Shown here: positions 8,563-20,155 of the stretch, piece after piece
How positions within the stretch are numbered: the stretch's first letter is position 1
Layout: each line of letters starts with the position of its first letter
Origin: Rhizobium sp. L51/94
GTDB taxonomy: Bacteria > Pseudomonadota > Alphaproteobacteria > Rhizobiales > Rhizobiaceae
Reading direction: 5' to 3'
NCBI RefSeq assembly: GCF_019355555.1
Contig: NZ_CP072141.1
Span: forward strand, 473,501-537,500
Length of the DNA: 64,000 bases
Position numbers and translations under genes: made by a program
The notes under the pieces: generated by a model
What the model saw: the letters and a program-made list of their open reading frames with translations, nothing else
Databases searched by the model: none
Told to the model about the DNA's origin: nothing

Positions 8563-9210
8563 CTAGCCGAGCTGGACGATCTCGTCGGTCACTCCGACAG
8601 AGATCTCTGCGGTTGCGAGCAGGCCGCTGCTCGATGTCCCCGGCTGGAACGTCACCTGCCTCGGCTGGCTGACATCGGAGACAGGCGGTGGCGGCAGCTG
8701 AAAGGCAGTACCGAACGACACCGTTGCAACGAGAGACATGTCAGGCGTCAGGGTGAGTACTGCTTGGCCCATCGCTGGCCGAACCAGAATCGATCCTGGA
8801 CCCACCACCAGGCCGAGCTTTGTGCCAGGCGGGACCTGGGCGGTGAACGACACCTGAATGCTGTCTGCTGGGCCGCCGGCTGCGGGGGTGATCGTGAAAG
8901 CGCCGGCCGCCCAGTCGACGACCACGGTGTCGCCCAGCGCAACTGCGGTGCTAGGCTCGGTGACGCGGCTAGCTCCGGCCGTGACGGCAAACAACGACAG
9001 CGCACCGTTACCGCCTTGCCATGTCATCGTTGTGGATTGCCCTTTGCTCGTCGCATCGGAGACCAGAGCGACAAGGGTCTGGGCTTTGGCGTCCAGATTT
9101 GTCAGTATCGGTGGATAGACGTTGAAATAATTCTGCCCCGGAAGGCTGGAGTCGTTGGTGGCCTTCAGCTCGAAGGTGGTGCCGGCGCCCGCTTGTGCAT
9201 CGATCGACAT
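8563..9210 (-). CDS. Hypothetical protein, distant relative of the RhiA-like neighbour
   Basis: A 215-residue, probably all-beta protein. The start MSIDAQAGAG is chosen because AGGAAACG lies 6-7 bases upstream; a longer frame to 9345 has unrelated basic sequence. Near the N terminus ELKATNDSSLPG then YFNVYPP lines up with the LTCINNSQMSG / FAVFQKPP pattern of the next gene, suggesting a shared fold. Residues late in the protein are Pro/Ser/Gly rich (QLPPPPVSDVSQP). No signal peptide. It is first in the minus-strand run and is followed at 164 bases by the RhiA-like gene. Function unknown. Confidence 0.6.
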   Translation of the reverse strand: MSIDAQAGAGTTFELKATNDSSLPGQNYFNVYPPILTNLDAKAQTLVALVSDATSKGQSTTMTWQGGNGALSLFAVTAGASRVTEPSTAVALGDTVVVDWAAGAFTITPAAGGPADSIQVSFTAQVPPGTKLGLVVGPGSILVRPAMGQAVLTLTPDMSLVATVSFGTAFQLPPPPVSDVSQPRQVTFQPGTSSSGLLATAEISVGVTDEIVQLG

Positions 9211-9358
9211 TGTATCGTTTCCTGTCGCTATTCGTTTGAGAACAATTGAATTGCTTCGGCTTTCTCTTTTGTTGCTGTGGATACTAGCGATCCTCTCCTG
9301 GTTGTCCTTGGATGCCCGTCCCGCAAACTTGGACAGGCGTCCCAAATCACGGACCGCG

Positions 9359-10441
9359 TCAGCCCGTGCCGAGCATGAGAAGCCAATCGGAGAAGGAGGG
9401 GACGGGACCCGGCGGGAACTTCAGGCCCTTCAAACTGCTGTCGCCGGCGCGCGCCGCCGCCCTGATGTCGCGCGGCGATTGCCCGAAGGTCTGCCGAAAC
9501 AGCCGGCTGAAATGCGCCTCGTCGGAAAAACCCATTTCGTAGGAGATGTCGGCGATCCTGGCATCTGCGCGTCGTGGGTCGGCAAGCGCCTGCAATGAGC
9601 GCCGTAATCGCCGGCCACGGATGTAGGTGTCGACACCGCCGCTCGCCTCGAACTGCCGATAGAGCTGACTGCGGGATACGCCGATCTCGCGCGCCAGCCG
9701 CGAGGCAGTCAGGTCTGCCCGGTCGATATTCTCCTCGATATGACGGCGCAGCCGCCGGCCGAGATCGCCTCTCGTTGTTACCGCTGAAACCACGGGAACG
9801 GTCCCCAGGCACCAGCCGAGCAGGTCGGGAAAGCAGGCACCGAGGGCATTGACCTCAAGCGCGCTGAAATAAAGGGAGGCGTTGGAGAGGCTTTCGAGGA
9901 TACCCCGCAGGAAAATAGCCATTGCGGTGTCGCCCTGGAAAACGCGGCATGGCATTGGCGAAAGGGACGCCACGGCACTGGGCAAACCGGCGCGCGGAAC
10001 GATCAGATGCAGCGCGTCGGCCGCCACCATGGCAAAACGCATCGGCGAGGAAAGATCGACGACCGTAACGTCTCCCGGCCGCAACCGCCTCGCCTTGCCG
10101 CCGACAGCGATCCCTCCGCTCAACACCGAGGAGACAACGACATGGTCCAGATCGTCTGAACAGACCCGCTGATGGTCACGAAGAAAGCGCCCGCTGCCCG
10201 CAAAGCTGCGGCAAAGCAGGAACGTCCCGAAATGCTGGACAACAAGATCGGCCTTGAACCCGCTAGGGGTAATTTGCTGGGTCTGCGTGGCTTCGAACAA
10301 CGTCGCGAGGACTGCACGCCAGGCGGCAAAGGGCGCATCGTTATCAGCCGTGGAAAAGCGAAAGCCGGCGACCTCACCTCGCCCTTGGGCATCGGACAGC
10401 GGTTCTGATGTTGGCGCCACGGCCTGATTCCAAGGGATCAT
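9359..10441 (-). CDS. AraC-family transcriptional regulator
   Basis: A 360-residue regulator. Residues about 1-215 form an AraC-binding-type sensor domain (RLRPGDVTVVDLSSP is typical), and the C-terminal 100 residues hold the two helix-turn-helix units: LTASRLAREIGVSRSQLYRQF and RIADISYEMGFSDEAHFSRLF, then FGQSPRDIR. This matches the AraC/XylS DNA-binding domain well. It lies 148 bases upstream of the RhiA-like pair on the same strand, so it is a reasonable candidate for their activator; that is inference from position only. A 557-base AT-richer stretch lies upstream of its start. Confidence 0.88.
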   Translation of the reverse strand: MIPWNQAVAPTSEPLSDAQGRGEVAGFRFSTADNDAPFAAWRAVLATLFEATQTQQITPSGFKADLVVQHFGTFLLCRSFAGSGRFLRDHQRVCSDDLDHVVVSSVLSGGIAVGGKARRLRPGDVTVVDLSSPMRFAMVAADALHLIVPRAGLPSAVASLSPMPCRVFQGDTAMAIFLRGILESLSNASLYFSALEVNALGACFPDLLGWCLGTVPVVSAVTTRGDLGRRLRRHIEENIDRADLTASRLAREIGVSRSQLYRQFEASGGVDTYIRGRRLRRSLQALADPRRADARIADISYEMGFSDEAHFSRLFRQTFGQSPRDIRAAARAGDSSLKGLKFPPGPVPSFSDWLLMLGTG

Positions 10442-10998
10442 AGATCGTAGGATTACAATCCTACTTCATGGATATCAAGGGTAGCATTTTAAATAAATGC
10501 AATTCAGGGTAATTGGCATAATACCGTCAACTGCTGAGGTGCCAGTCCGGGCTTCATTCCAGGGGAGCGCAACTTCTTCTAAAAAAATATAGATTCAGCA
10601 TTGGTTCAGCGGATTGCGCCGAGCTCCGGACAACACTTCGACAAAAAATAGTTCAATCAGCGCGAACGAGCTCGAAAATAGGATTTAGATCCTGCCATAC
10701 GAATGATTGGCTCTCCGCCGGGAAAGCATGAAAAAAGACTGTCGCCGCCGAAACTCTTTGTCCTGCCCCGACGTACCCACACCTGCGGTAGAAACATCCA
10801 CGGAGTTACGTATTGAAAATAGGCATTTTCCTTTTGAGCATTTCCACGGTGATGTGTTGGGGACTGGCGTTTTACATGGTCTATCGCACGCATTAGCTAC
10901 GAAAAATTGGAGGGTATCCGGCAGAGTGCAGCAGCACCGCCGCACTGGCCCTTCGCTCCAGATCGCTACTACAGATAGCAGAACCCCCCTCGGAGCGA
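10442..10998. other. 557-base intergenic stretch upstream of the AraC-type gene
   Basis: Noticeably AT-richer than its surroundings (runs such as TTTTAAATAAATG near 10488 and AAAAAAATATAG near 10581). It must hold the AraC gene promoter and contains one plausible tiny reading frame at 10813-10896. A short inverted repeat GTAGGATT/AATCCTAC sits at 10447-10464, near the AraC start codon, and could be an operator. No other feature recognised. Confidence 0.5.
10813..10896 (+). CDS. Candidate 27-residue single-span membrane peptide
   Basis: A TTG-initiated frame reading MKIGIFLLSISTVM then CWGLAFYMVYRTH and a TAG stop. GGAG lies 7 bases before the TTG, a good ribosome binding site. The peptide is almost entirely hydrophobic with a basic end, as expected for a small inner-membrane protein. 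No known family recognised. Evidence is limited to the binding site and composition, so this remains tentative. Confidence 0.3.
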   Translation: MKIGIFLLSISTVMCWGLAFYMVYRTH

Positions 10999-11400
10999 CT
11001 ACTTCTCGACCAGTTTCAACGTCTTGTCGAAAATCTTCAGCACCTGGCGCAGATCGTGCCCGCGCTTCAAGATCATACCGTTTGTGTTGATGACGGCGTA
11101 GGCACCCTGCTTGGCGGCAAGCTTCGGGTCCTTCTCGATGCGAAACAGCGGCAACTCGCCGGAGCGTTTGAAAACCGAGAAGATCGCCTTTTCCTTGGTG
11201 TGGTCTATGGCATAGTCGCGCCACTCGTTCTCGCCCACCATTCGACCGTAGATCCACAGTATAGCATCCAGCTCCCGCCTGTGAAACGTCACTGGCAGGA
11301 TATCCTTGCTCTGTTTATATTGAGTAATATCGACGACAACGGAAGAGTTGCTATCGACGCTGTTGCTTTGGCCGCGTCGCAAATCCGGCTGATCAGTCAT
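10999..11400 (-). CDS. DUF2794 domain protein
   Basis: A 133-residue protein with the DUF2794 signature: FHRRELDAILWIYGRMV, EWRDYAID, FSVFKRSGELPLYRIE-like text and KQGAYAVI followed by LKRGHDLRQVL. The family is widespread and conserved in alphaproteobacteria but has no known function. ATG at 11400 is preferred over 11424 because GAGGAATTG precedes it and the extra residues are not family-like. No membrane segment or signal peptide. Unconnected to its neighbours by close spacing. Confidence 0.8.
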   Translation of the reverse strand: MTDQPDLRRGQSNSVDSNSSVVVDITQYKQSKDILPVTFHRRELDAILWIYGRMVGENEWRDYAIDHTKEKAIFSVFKRSGELPLFRIEKDPKLAAKQGAYAVINTNGMILKRGHDLRQVLKIFDKTLKLVEK

Positions 11401-11554
11401 CAATTCCTCGAAGCCTCCGCCCATGACAGCAGGGTGACAGTGTCGCCCCGCCGCAATAAAATTGCAAGATGCCGCGCATCCGGATTTGCGCCGGTGCAGA
11501 TTTCACCGGGCATCCAGCCTGGAAGACATTTGCGATAGCGAAGATTTGACGCCT

Positions 11555-12298
11555 CTAGTCGTCGGCACCCACAGTCATGACGGTGGCCCCGATGATGGCT
11601 GCCGGATCTCCCGTGGCCGTCGAAGACTGCAGCATGATGGCAAGCCCCTTGCGGCCGGCCTTGTCCATAACGTTCGCAGGCAATGTTAGGTGCATCGGCT
11701 TGCCCTCCCACATGCCCACAGTCTCGACGTCCGAAACGCTGTGCATGTAGGCGATCTGCTGGCCGGTATTTTCACCCTTGGTGACGTCGACGCGCTGTTC
11801 CCGGTCGAAATAGGCGACTACCACGTTGGCCTTGCCCATGCCTGCCGCGATGTCGATTTCCAGTTCGTCGCCCTTCATCGCGGCGCTGACCGGAACGGTC
11901 AGTCCCTGTCCGGCACGCGAAAGATCATCCAGCTTGACGTTGATAGCCCCGAGATCGGCGCCGTTCAGATGATCCCGGCCATTCAGCACGGCCTGCGGCG
12001 TGTAGACGCTGCTGCGGCCGAGTGTCCGCGCATAGGCATATTGCCGGGCGGTATTGTCCTTCGACGACATGGTGTCGTTCCAGCCGAGATAGTTCCAGTA
12101 GTCGACGTGATAGGCCAGCGCCACGACATTGCCCTGCTCGATCAGTTGCTTGAGCGCGGCGTCCGCCGGCGGACAGGAGGCGCAGCCCTGCGAGGTGAAG
12201 AGCTCGACGACGCCCTTCAGCTTGCCCAAGTCCTGCGCATGCGCCGCGCCCGTCAACGCGACACCGGCCAGCAGGGATATCAGGAACCGAACGGACAT
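11555..12298 (-). CDS. DUF1223 thioredoxin-like exported protein
   Basis: A 247-residue protein with a signal peptide (1-21, ending AHAQ) and a thioredoxin-like fold. The conserved FTSQGCASCPPAD motif places cysteines at 39 and 42 in a C-x-x-C arrangement, so a redox role in the periplasm is likely. Other DUF1223 landmarks are AYHVDYWNYLGW, YTPQAVLNGRD and the late GHHHPA-free C-terminal domain. The family has no established substrate. It is transcribed alone, upstream of the DUF2794 gene on the same strand with 154 bases between. Confidence 0.8.
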   Translation of the reverse strand: MSVRFLISLLAGVALTGAAHAQDLGKLKGVVELFTSQGCASCPPADAALKQLIEQGNVVALAYHVDYWNYLGWNDTMSSKDNTARQYAYARTLGRSSVYTPQAVLNGRDHLNGADLGAINVKLDDLSRAGQGLTVPVSAAMKGDELEIDIAAGMGKANVVVAYFDREQRVDVTKGENTGQQIAYMHSVSDVETVGMWEGKPMHLTLPANVMDKAGRKGLAIMLQSSTATGDPAAIIGATVMTVGADD

Positions 12299-12455
12299 GG
12301 GGCAACACCTCTTTCAGACCTTGTTAGCCAAAATCCTCGGCCTGCATCAAGCCTGACAAATCTGAAGCAAGAGATAATGGCTCGCAGCAGCCGCGCAAAG
12401 TCACGAACGGGTGAGGCAACGCGGCAACAGCGGACAACGATACACTTCACCGTGA

Positions 12456-12490
12456 AAGAACAACGCCGCCGGAGATTTCTCTCCGGCGGC
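12456..12490 (-). terminator. Terminator of acnA
   Basis: Perfect 11-bp stem GCCGCCGGAGA/TCTCCGGCGGC (12465-12475 with 12480-12490), loop of four, followed on the minus strand by GTTGTTCTTTC. It lies 25 bases beyond the acnA stop. Confidence 0.8.
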
Positions 12491-12515
12491 GCCTGTCTGT
12501 GGCCTGTATTGTCTA

Positions 12516-15206
<2,691 letters not shown>

Positions 15207-15474
15207 GAGAGACCCCGTTTCTGATAGCCAACACAGTCGTGTGGACGCCTATGCACGTAATGCACATCAGGATGCGGGTACGGCCATTTCCGCTGTCCGC
15301 ACGTGAGGTTGCCTTGAGACAACCGCAAGTTCGGCGCTAGGATGAAGTTCACGCCGACCGCTGGCGTGGTTGCAGGTCTTATAGATAATTTCCAAAAAAC
15401 TTGCCATAGCAGGCAAGCCCAAAATCGGACAATTTTTTGCACATGCGTCATGCCAACCGGGAAAGCCTCCGCCA

Positions 15475-16113
15475 ATGCATCTGAGTGCCGAAAACCTGGC
15501 TGCCAGGCGGGGCGAAGATCTGATTTTCGTTAACATTTCCTTTCACTTGCGAGCCGGCGAGGCCCTGATATTAACCGGCCCGAACGGCTCCGGAAAATCG
15601 ACCCTCCTGGGTGTTGTCGCCGGTCTTCTGGCGGCCGAAAAGGGCAGGATCGTCTGCGTCGACGGGGCAGGAGAATCGGAGCGTCCGGTGGGCGAGGTCA
15701 GCCACTATTTCGGCCACCGCAACGCGATGAAAAACGAGCTTACCGTCGCCGAGAACCTGTCCTTCTGGCGCACGTTCCTCGGGTCTGACGGCGGGGTGTC
15801 CGTGGAGGAAGCAGCCGAGGCCGTCGGCCTTGCCGCCATCCTGCACCTGCCCTTCGGCTACCTCTCCGCCGGCCAGCAGCGCCGGATGGCCTTCGCCAAG
15901 CTGCTCGTCGCCCACCGCCCGGTCTGGATCCTCGACGAACCCACGGCAGCCCTCGACGCCAACGCCGACCTCCTGTTTGCCGACCTGATCACCAAGCACC
16001 AGCAGCGCGGCGGCATTGTCCTCGCAGCCACCCACCAGCCCCTCGGACTGGATAACACCCGCGAACTGGCGATGACCGGATTTGTCGGTGTGGATGAGGG
16101 AGTATGGGGTTGA
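15475..16113 (+). CDS. ccmA: Heme exporter ATP-binding protein CcmA
   Basis: A 212-residue ATPase of the CcmABCD complex, which loads heme onto CcmE for cytochrome c maturation. Walker A GPNGSGKST is at 35-43, the signature YLSAGQQRR at about 136-144, and Walker B VWILDEP follows. Length is normal for CcmA. In related genomes ccmB follows within a few bases; here it starts 1021 bases later because of a block of repeats. The final residues after LAMTGF (VGVDEGVWG) abut the block and may be altered by its insertion. Confidence 0.93.
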   Translation: MHLSAENLAARRGEDLIFVNISFHLRAGEALILTGPNGSGKSTLLGVVAGLLAAEKGRIVCVDGAGESERPVGEVSHYFGHRNAMKNELTVAENLSFWRTFLGSDGGVSVEEAAEAVGLAAILHLPFGYLSAGQQRRMAFAKLLVAHRPVWILDEPTAALDANADLLFADLITKHQQRGGIVLAATHQPLGLDNTRELAMTGFVGVDEGVWG

Positions 16114-16224
16114 TGGTTCCAAGTTTGCCGCTGCCAAGCCATCCCGATGTTCACGCGCCACCTCCACAACAAGAGCGGGGTCACCGGACACGTACAAGTA
16201 CCCCTGCCTTACCCTCTCCCCTCT

Positions 16225-16363
16225 TCCCTCATTCCTGTGCCCGTCACAGGAATCCAGCCACGGCGCGTCTGCGCCGTGAGACGACTCACTGTTGCTCGGC
16301 AAAGAGGCTTTCGCCCAAGGACTTGGGCGACTGGATTCCTGTGACAAGCACAGGAATGAGGGA
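16225..16363. repeat. 139-bp palindromic element, copy 1
   Basis: Ends are inverted copies of about 34 bases: TCCCTCATTCCTGTG... on the left and ...CACAGGAATGAGGGA on the right. Each arm contains its own small palindrome (CCTGTG/CACAGG). The centre has two further hairpins: ACGGCGCG/CGCGCCGT-like at the left and CGCCCAAGGACTTGGGCG at the right. No reading frame of note. Resembles rhizobial intergenic mosaic elements (RIME-like), identity not verified. Confidence 0.85.
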
Positions 16364-16581
16364 GGTGGATGCAGCGCCCTCCCGAAACACTGGTCGCAAT
16401 ACACAAGCCAATCGGACTGGGCATCGCATGCGGGCCGGCGATGACAGGTTTTGCGGCCTTCGACGAGGAGTCATGCGATTGATCGCCGGGATTCTGGTGC
16501 TCCCGACCGCCCTCCCTGACGGTGCGGCCTCTCCCCTACAAGGGCAGGCCCACAATATCTCCCTCATTCCCAACCCCCTCT

Positions 16582-16720
16582 TCCCTCATTCCTGTGCTTG
16601 TCACAGGAATCCAGCTACGGCGCGTCTGCGCCGTGAGACGACTCACTGTTGCTCGGCAAAGAGGCTTTCGCCCAAGGACTTGGGCGACTGGATTCCTGTG
16701 ACAAGCACAGGAATGAGGGA
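16582..16720. repeat. 139-bp palindromic element, copy 2
   Basis: Nearly identical to copy 1 over all 139 bases; changes include CTTGTCACAGG for CCGTCACAGG in the left arm and one base in the central hairpin (CAGCTACGG for CAGCCACGG). Confidence 0.85.
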
Positions 16721-16938
16721 GGTGGATGCAGCGCCCTCCCGAAACACTGGTCGCAATGCACAAGCCAATCGGGCTGGGCATCGCATGCGGTCCGGTGATG
16801 ACAGGTTTTGCTGCTTCCGGAGAGGAGTCATGCGATTGATCGCTTGGCCCCTACCACTCCCAACCCCACACTCTGACCGTGCGACCTCTCTCCCACACGT
16901 GCAGGCCCACAATATGTCCCTCATTCCCAACCCCCTCT

Positions 16939-17077
16939 TCCCTCATTCCTGTGCTCGTCACAGGAATCCAGCCACGGCGCGTCTGCGCCGTGAGACGACT
17001 CACCGCTGTTCGGCAAAGAATTTTCCGCCCAAAGACTTGGGCGACGGGATTACTGTGACTAGCACAGGAATGAGGGA
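16939..17077. repeat. 139-bp palindromic element, copy 3
   Basis: Same length as the other copies. The left arm is intact; the right half differs (GAATTTTCCGCCCAAAGACTT, then GGGATTACTGTGACTAGCAC), so the terminal arms no longer match perfectly. It lies 58 bases before the ccmB start codon. Confidence 0.83.
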
Positions 17078-17134
17078 GGTGGATGCCTTGCCCTCCGAAG
17101 CTTGCAACTGCCCTCGCCATGTCGGAGGCAAACG

Positions 17135-17794
17135 ATGATTGCGCTCTTTCTTCGCGACCTCAAGCTTTCCGTTCGCTCTGGCGGCGGTGCGCTGATCGGG
17201 GTGCTGTTCTTTCTGACCGTCGTTGCCGTAATCCCCTTCGGTGTCGGGCCGGACCTGAAACTGCTTGCCCGCATCGGACCGGCCATCGTCTGGATCGGCG
17301 CGCTGCTGTCGGCGCTGCTCGGCCTCGACCGGTTGTTCCAGGCGGAGCGCGATGACGGCTCGCTCGATCTGCTGTTGATGCAGGAAACGCCGCTGGTGCT
17401 GACCGTGCTCGTCAAATGCGCGGCCCACTGGACGGCCACCGGGCTGCCGCTGGTGATCGCCTCGCCGCTGCTGGGGCTGTTCATGAACATGAGCGAGACG
17501 GCGATCGGCGCCACCATGCTGACGTTACTGGTCGGCTCGCCGGCCATCACGCTGATCGGCGCGGTCGGGGCGGCCGTTGCCGTTGCCCTGCCGCGCGGCG
17601 GATTGCTGGTGTCGATCCTGATCCTGCCGCTGGCTATCCCGGTGCTGATCTTCGGTGTTTCGGCCACCTATGCCGCCGTCGAAGGCCCGGCGCCGTTCCT
17701 GCCGCCCTTCCTGATCCTCATCGCCCTGACGCTGTTCTTCGCAGTCCTCGGACCGGCCGCAGCAGCCCTGGCTCTCAGGAGCACGCCGGATTGA
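17135..17794 (+). CDS. ccmB: Heme exporter permease CcmB
   Basis: A 219-residue membrane protein with six helices, the channel-like subunit working with CcmA and CcmC in heme delivery to CcmE. The start MIALFLRDLKLSVRSGGG is supported by CGGAGGC eight bases upstream and family N-termini; a slightly longer frame from 17102 is rejected. Conserved LDRLFQAERDDGSLDLL and LILPLAIPVLIFG segments are present. Because 1 kb of repeats separates it from ccmA, transcription may depend on read-through or a promoter within the array. Followed 58 bases later by ccmC. Confidence 0.93.
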   Translation: MIALFLRDLKLSVRSGGGALIGVLFFLTVVAVIPFGVGPDLKLLARIGPAIVWIGALLSALLGLDRLFQAERDDGSLDLLLMQETPLVLTVLVKCAAHWTATGLPLVIASPLLGLFMNMSETAIGATMLTLLVGSPAITLIGAVGAAVAVALPRGGLLVSILILPLAIPVLIFGVSATYAAVEGPAPFLPPFLILIALTLFFAVLGPAAAALALRSTPD

Positions 17795-17852
17795 TCGCCT
17801 TGCCAGCAGCGTTTGAATTGCAGGCTTCACAATATCGCGCTAAGGAAAATCG

Positions 17853-18614
17853 ATGAGCGAAGTCAGCCCGACACTGAGCCGGTTTTCCGATCTGGCCAAC
17901 CCGACCCGGTTTCTGGCGCTGGCAAGCCGCGTCATTCCCTGGCTGGCTGCGCTGACGGCGATGCTCTCGGTCATCGGAATATACCTCTGTTTCTCGACGG
18001 ATGCGGACTACCAGCAGGGCGACACCGTGCGCATCATGTACATCCACGTGCCGGCCGCCTGGCTGTCGATGATGTGCTATACGGTGATGAGCGTGGCTGC
18101 CATCGGCACGCTGGTCTGGCGCCATCCGCTGGCCGATGTTGCTGCCAAGGCCGCAGCCCCGCTCGGTGCCGCCTTCACCCTGCTGGCGCTGGTGACCGGT
18201 TCGCTCTGGGGCAAGCCGATGTGGGGCACCTACTGGGTCTGGGATGCCCGCCTGACCTCCGTCTTCATCCTGTTCCTGATGTATCTCGGCCTGATCGCGC
18301 TCAATCGCGCCATCGACGATCCCTCGCGCGGTGCGCGGGTGAGCGCAGTGCTGATCCTCGTAGGCTTCGTCAACATCCCGATCATCAAGTTTTCTGTAGA
18401 ATGGTGGAACACGCTGCACCAGTCGGAAAGCATCGTGCGGCTGGACGGCCCGACCATCGCGCCGGAATTTCTTTGGCCGCTGTTCGTCATGGCGCTGGCC
18501 TTTACGCTACTATTCTTCACGCTGCACCTGATGGCGATCCGCAATGAGATCTGGCGCCGCCGCATAGCCGCCCAGCGCCGCCTTGCCGCCCGCATGGCAA
18601 GCCGGGAGGGCTGA
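17853..18614 (+). CDS. ccmC: Heme-handling permease CcmC
   Basis: A 253-residue inner-membrane protein with six helices and the tryptophan-rich [13 protein letters not shown] motif that binds heme at the periplasmic face. CcmC presents heme to CcmE and is the essential core of the system I pathway. Two flanking histidines expected of the family are seen in MYIHVPAAW and WNTLHQSES. The start follows AAGGAAAATCG. The gene is followed four bases after its stop by ccmD, consistent with an operon. Confidence 0.95.
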   Translation: MSEVSPTLSRFSDLANPTRFLALASRVIPWLAALTAMLSVIGIYLCFSTDADYQQGDTVRIMYIHVPAAWLSMMCYTVMSVAAIGTLVWRHPLADVAAKAAAPLGAAFTLLALVTGSLWGKPMWGTYWVWDARLTSVFILFLMYLGLIALNRAIDDPSRGARVSAVLILVGFVNIPIIKFSVEWWNTLHQSESIVRLDGPTIAPEFLWPLFVMALAFTLLFFTLHLMAIRNEIWRRRIAAQRRLAARMASREG

Positions 18615-18618
18615 GCCG

Positions 18619-18789
18619 ATGGACCACGCCTTCTACGTCTATGGCTCCTACGGCTTTGCCGCACTGACCGTGATCGCACTCATTGGCTGGACCTGGATCG
18701 ACGGTCGCCTGCGTCGCCGCGAACTGGCGGCGCTGGAAGCCTCCGGCATCCGCCGGCGCTCGCAGCGCAACAAGGAAGTCACATCCTGA
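18619..18789 (+). CDS. ccmD: Heme exporter protein CcmD
   Basis: A 56-residue protein with one membrane span (about 9-27) and a basic cytoplasmic tail with RLRRREL and RRRSQR. CcmD binds the CcmABC complex and helps release holo-CcmE. Typical size and position. The start [14 protein letters not shown] is the usual CcmD opening; its TGA overlaps the ccmG start in TGATG, implying coupling. Confidence 0.9.
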   Translation: MDHAFYVYGSYGFAALTVIALIGWTWIDGRLRRRELAALEASGIRRRSQRNKEVTS

Positions 18790-19397
18790 TGGCCGAAAGC
18801 ACCGATCAGGACCCGGCGCCAAAGTCGCGCGGTATCGGCCGCTATGCCGCAGCCCTGCTGCCGCTGTTGGTGTTCGGGGTGATTGCCGGCACGGCTGGCA
18901 AAATGCTCTACGACCAGGATTTTCACGGCAAGGACATCGCCACGATTCCCTCGGCCCTGATTGGCCGGAAAGCGCCGTCGCTGGCGCTGCCGCCACTCGA
19001 TGGCGCCAATCTGCCGGCGCTGACGGATGCGGCGATCAAGGGCAAGCTGACGCTGGTCAACGTCTTTGCATCCTGGTGCATTCCCTGCCGCGAGGAACAT
19101 CCGCTGCTGAAGGAACTGGCGAAAGACGGGCGGCTGAATGTGGTTGCCATCAACTACAAGGACCAGCCGGAGAATGCCTTGCGCTTCCTCGGCGAACTCG
19201 GCAATCCGTTCAAGGCCATCGGCATCGATCCGAAGGGCGCAGCCGCAATCGACTGGGGCGTCTACGGCATCCCCGAATCCTATCTCGTCGCCCCCGACGG
19301 CACCATCGTCTACAAACGCGTCGGCCCGTTCGATACTCTCAGCCTCAGGGAAGGCCTGTACCCGGCGATCGACAAGGCCCTGGGACACGGTTCGTAG
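18789..19397 (+). CDS. ccmG: Thiol:disulfide interchange protein CcmG/DsbE
   Basis: A 202-residue membrane-anchored thioredoxin-like protein. One N-terminal helix (about 20-37) anchors it, and the periplasmic domain carries the WCIPC active site with Cys97 and Cys100. CcmG keeps apocytochrome c cysteines reduced for heme attachment. The GVYGIPESYLV segment with the cis-proline and the Glu-rich groove fits DsbE rather than general thioredoxins. Last gene of this ccm group; ccmE, ccmF and ccmH are not in the window, as is usual in rhizobia where they lie elsewhere. Confidence 0.93.
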   Translation: MAESTDQDPAPKSRGIGRYAAALLPLLVFGVIAGTAGKMLYDQDFHGKDIATIPSALIGRKAPSLALPPLDGANLPALTDAAIKGKLTLVNVFASWCIPCREEHPLLKELAKDGRLNVVAINYKDQPENALRFLGELGNPFKAIGIDPKGAAAIDWGVYGIPESYLVAPDGTIVYKRVGPFDTLSLREGLYPAIDKALGHGS

Positions 19398-19483
19398 CAT
19401 CATACGCTTGCTATTGCCCGCACCGCGCGGCGGGCGACCAGTCGCACCTGGCTACCCCAAACGCGTCAGTCGCCGCCCTCTCC

Positions 19484-19518
19484 TCCCTCATCCCTGTACT
19501 TGTCACAGGAATGAGGGG
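19484..19518. repeat. Short hairpin remnant of the 139-bp element
   Basis: Reads TCCCTCATCCCTGTAC then TTGTCACAGGAATGAGGG: the outer arms of the 139-bp element joined with the whole middle missing. It lies between the convergent ccmG and DUF2585 genes. Confidence 0.7.
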
Positions 19519-19567
19519 CGTGGGGTAACCCTTTGAAAACGAGATTTTACAGCGCAGCCTGCCAGAC

Positions 19568-20155
19568 CTAAAGCGCCGCCTGCCAGGTCTTGACTGCGTC
19601 GACCGGCCAGACCAGCATCAGCACGTTCAGGGTGAGGTTGTCGCGGATCAGCCAGCCGGTGAGGAGTTCGAAGAAGATGGCGATTGCTATCGTCAGCCAG
19701 ACGGGCGCCCGCCAGGCAAAGACGAAGCCGACGGCCATGAACACGGTATCCATCGCCGAATTCAGGATGCTGTCGCCGACATAGGCGAGCGAGATCGTCG
19801 TCGCCCGGTAGCGGTCGATGATGATGGGCGAGTTCTCGAGGATCTCCCAGCCCGATTCGATCAGCATGGCAACGAAAAGCCGCATGGACAGCGGCTTGGC
19901 CCGCATGATCAGATGCGTCAGGCCAAAAAACAGGAAGCCGTGAATGATGTGCGACGGCGTGTACCAGTCGGCGAGATGCTGCGAGTTGCCACTGGAATTG
20001 ACCGCAGGCTCGAACAATTTGACATAGCCGCAGGTGCAGATGGCAACCCGGCCCATCAGGTGCTCGGCGAGGACCTGCACAAGAAGCACGGCGAGGCATG
20101 CCACGAACCACGCGGTGTGGCGGTTTGCCCGGTACGTCTGGTCGACGACCGTCAT
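19568..20155 (-). CDS. DUF2585 (UPF0314) membrane protein
   Basis: A 195-residue protein with about five membrane helices. The conserved [13 protein letters not shown] and [11 protein letters not shown] segments and [15 protein letters not shown] are typical of DUF2585, found mainly in Rhizobiales. Function is unknown. Its start overlaps the stop of yciB by 4 bases (ATGA), so it is the last gene of the dapF-mtaB-ftsY-yciB operon; the location hints at an envelope role. Confidence 0.85.
   Translation of the reverse strand: MTVVDQTYRANRHTAWFVACLAVLLVQVLAEHLMGRVAICTCGYVKLFEPAVNSSGNSQHLADWYTPSHIIHGFLFFGLTHLIMRAKPLSMRLFVAMLIESGWEILENSPIIIDRYRATTISLAYVGDSILNSAMDTVFMAVGFVFAWRAPVWLTIAIAIFFELLTGWLIRDNLTLNVLMLVWPVDAVKTWQAAL

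Larger units (their letters stand above)
16225..17077. repeat. Three tandem 357-bp units carrying 139-bp palindromic elements
   Basis: The 139-bp elements begin at 16225, 16582 and 16939, exactly 357 bases apart, so a 357-bp unit (element plus 218-bp spacer) has been amplified two and a bit times. Spacers share GGTGGATGCAGCGCCCTCCC, a shared ...CACTGGTCGCAAT, and AGGCCCACAATAT, and diverge more in their last third. The third element is the most diverged in its right half. The array fills the gap between ccmA and ccmB. Confidence 0.9.

Noticed and set aside
16104..17138. 344-codon frame across the ccmA-ccmB gap
   Set aside because: Its sequence is three translated copies of the 357-bp repeat unit; repeat-derived, no start context.
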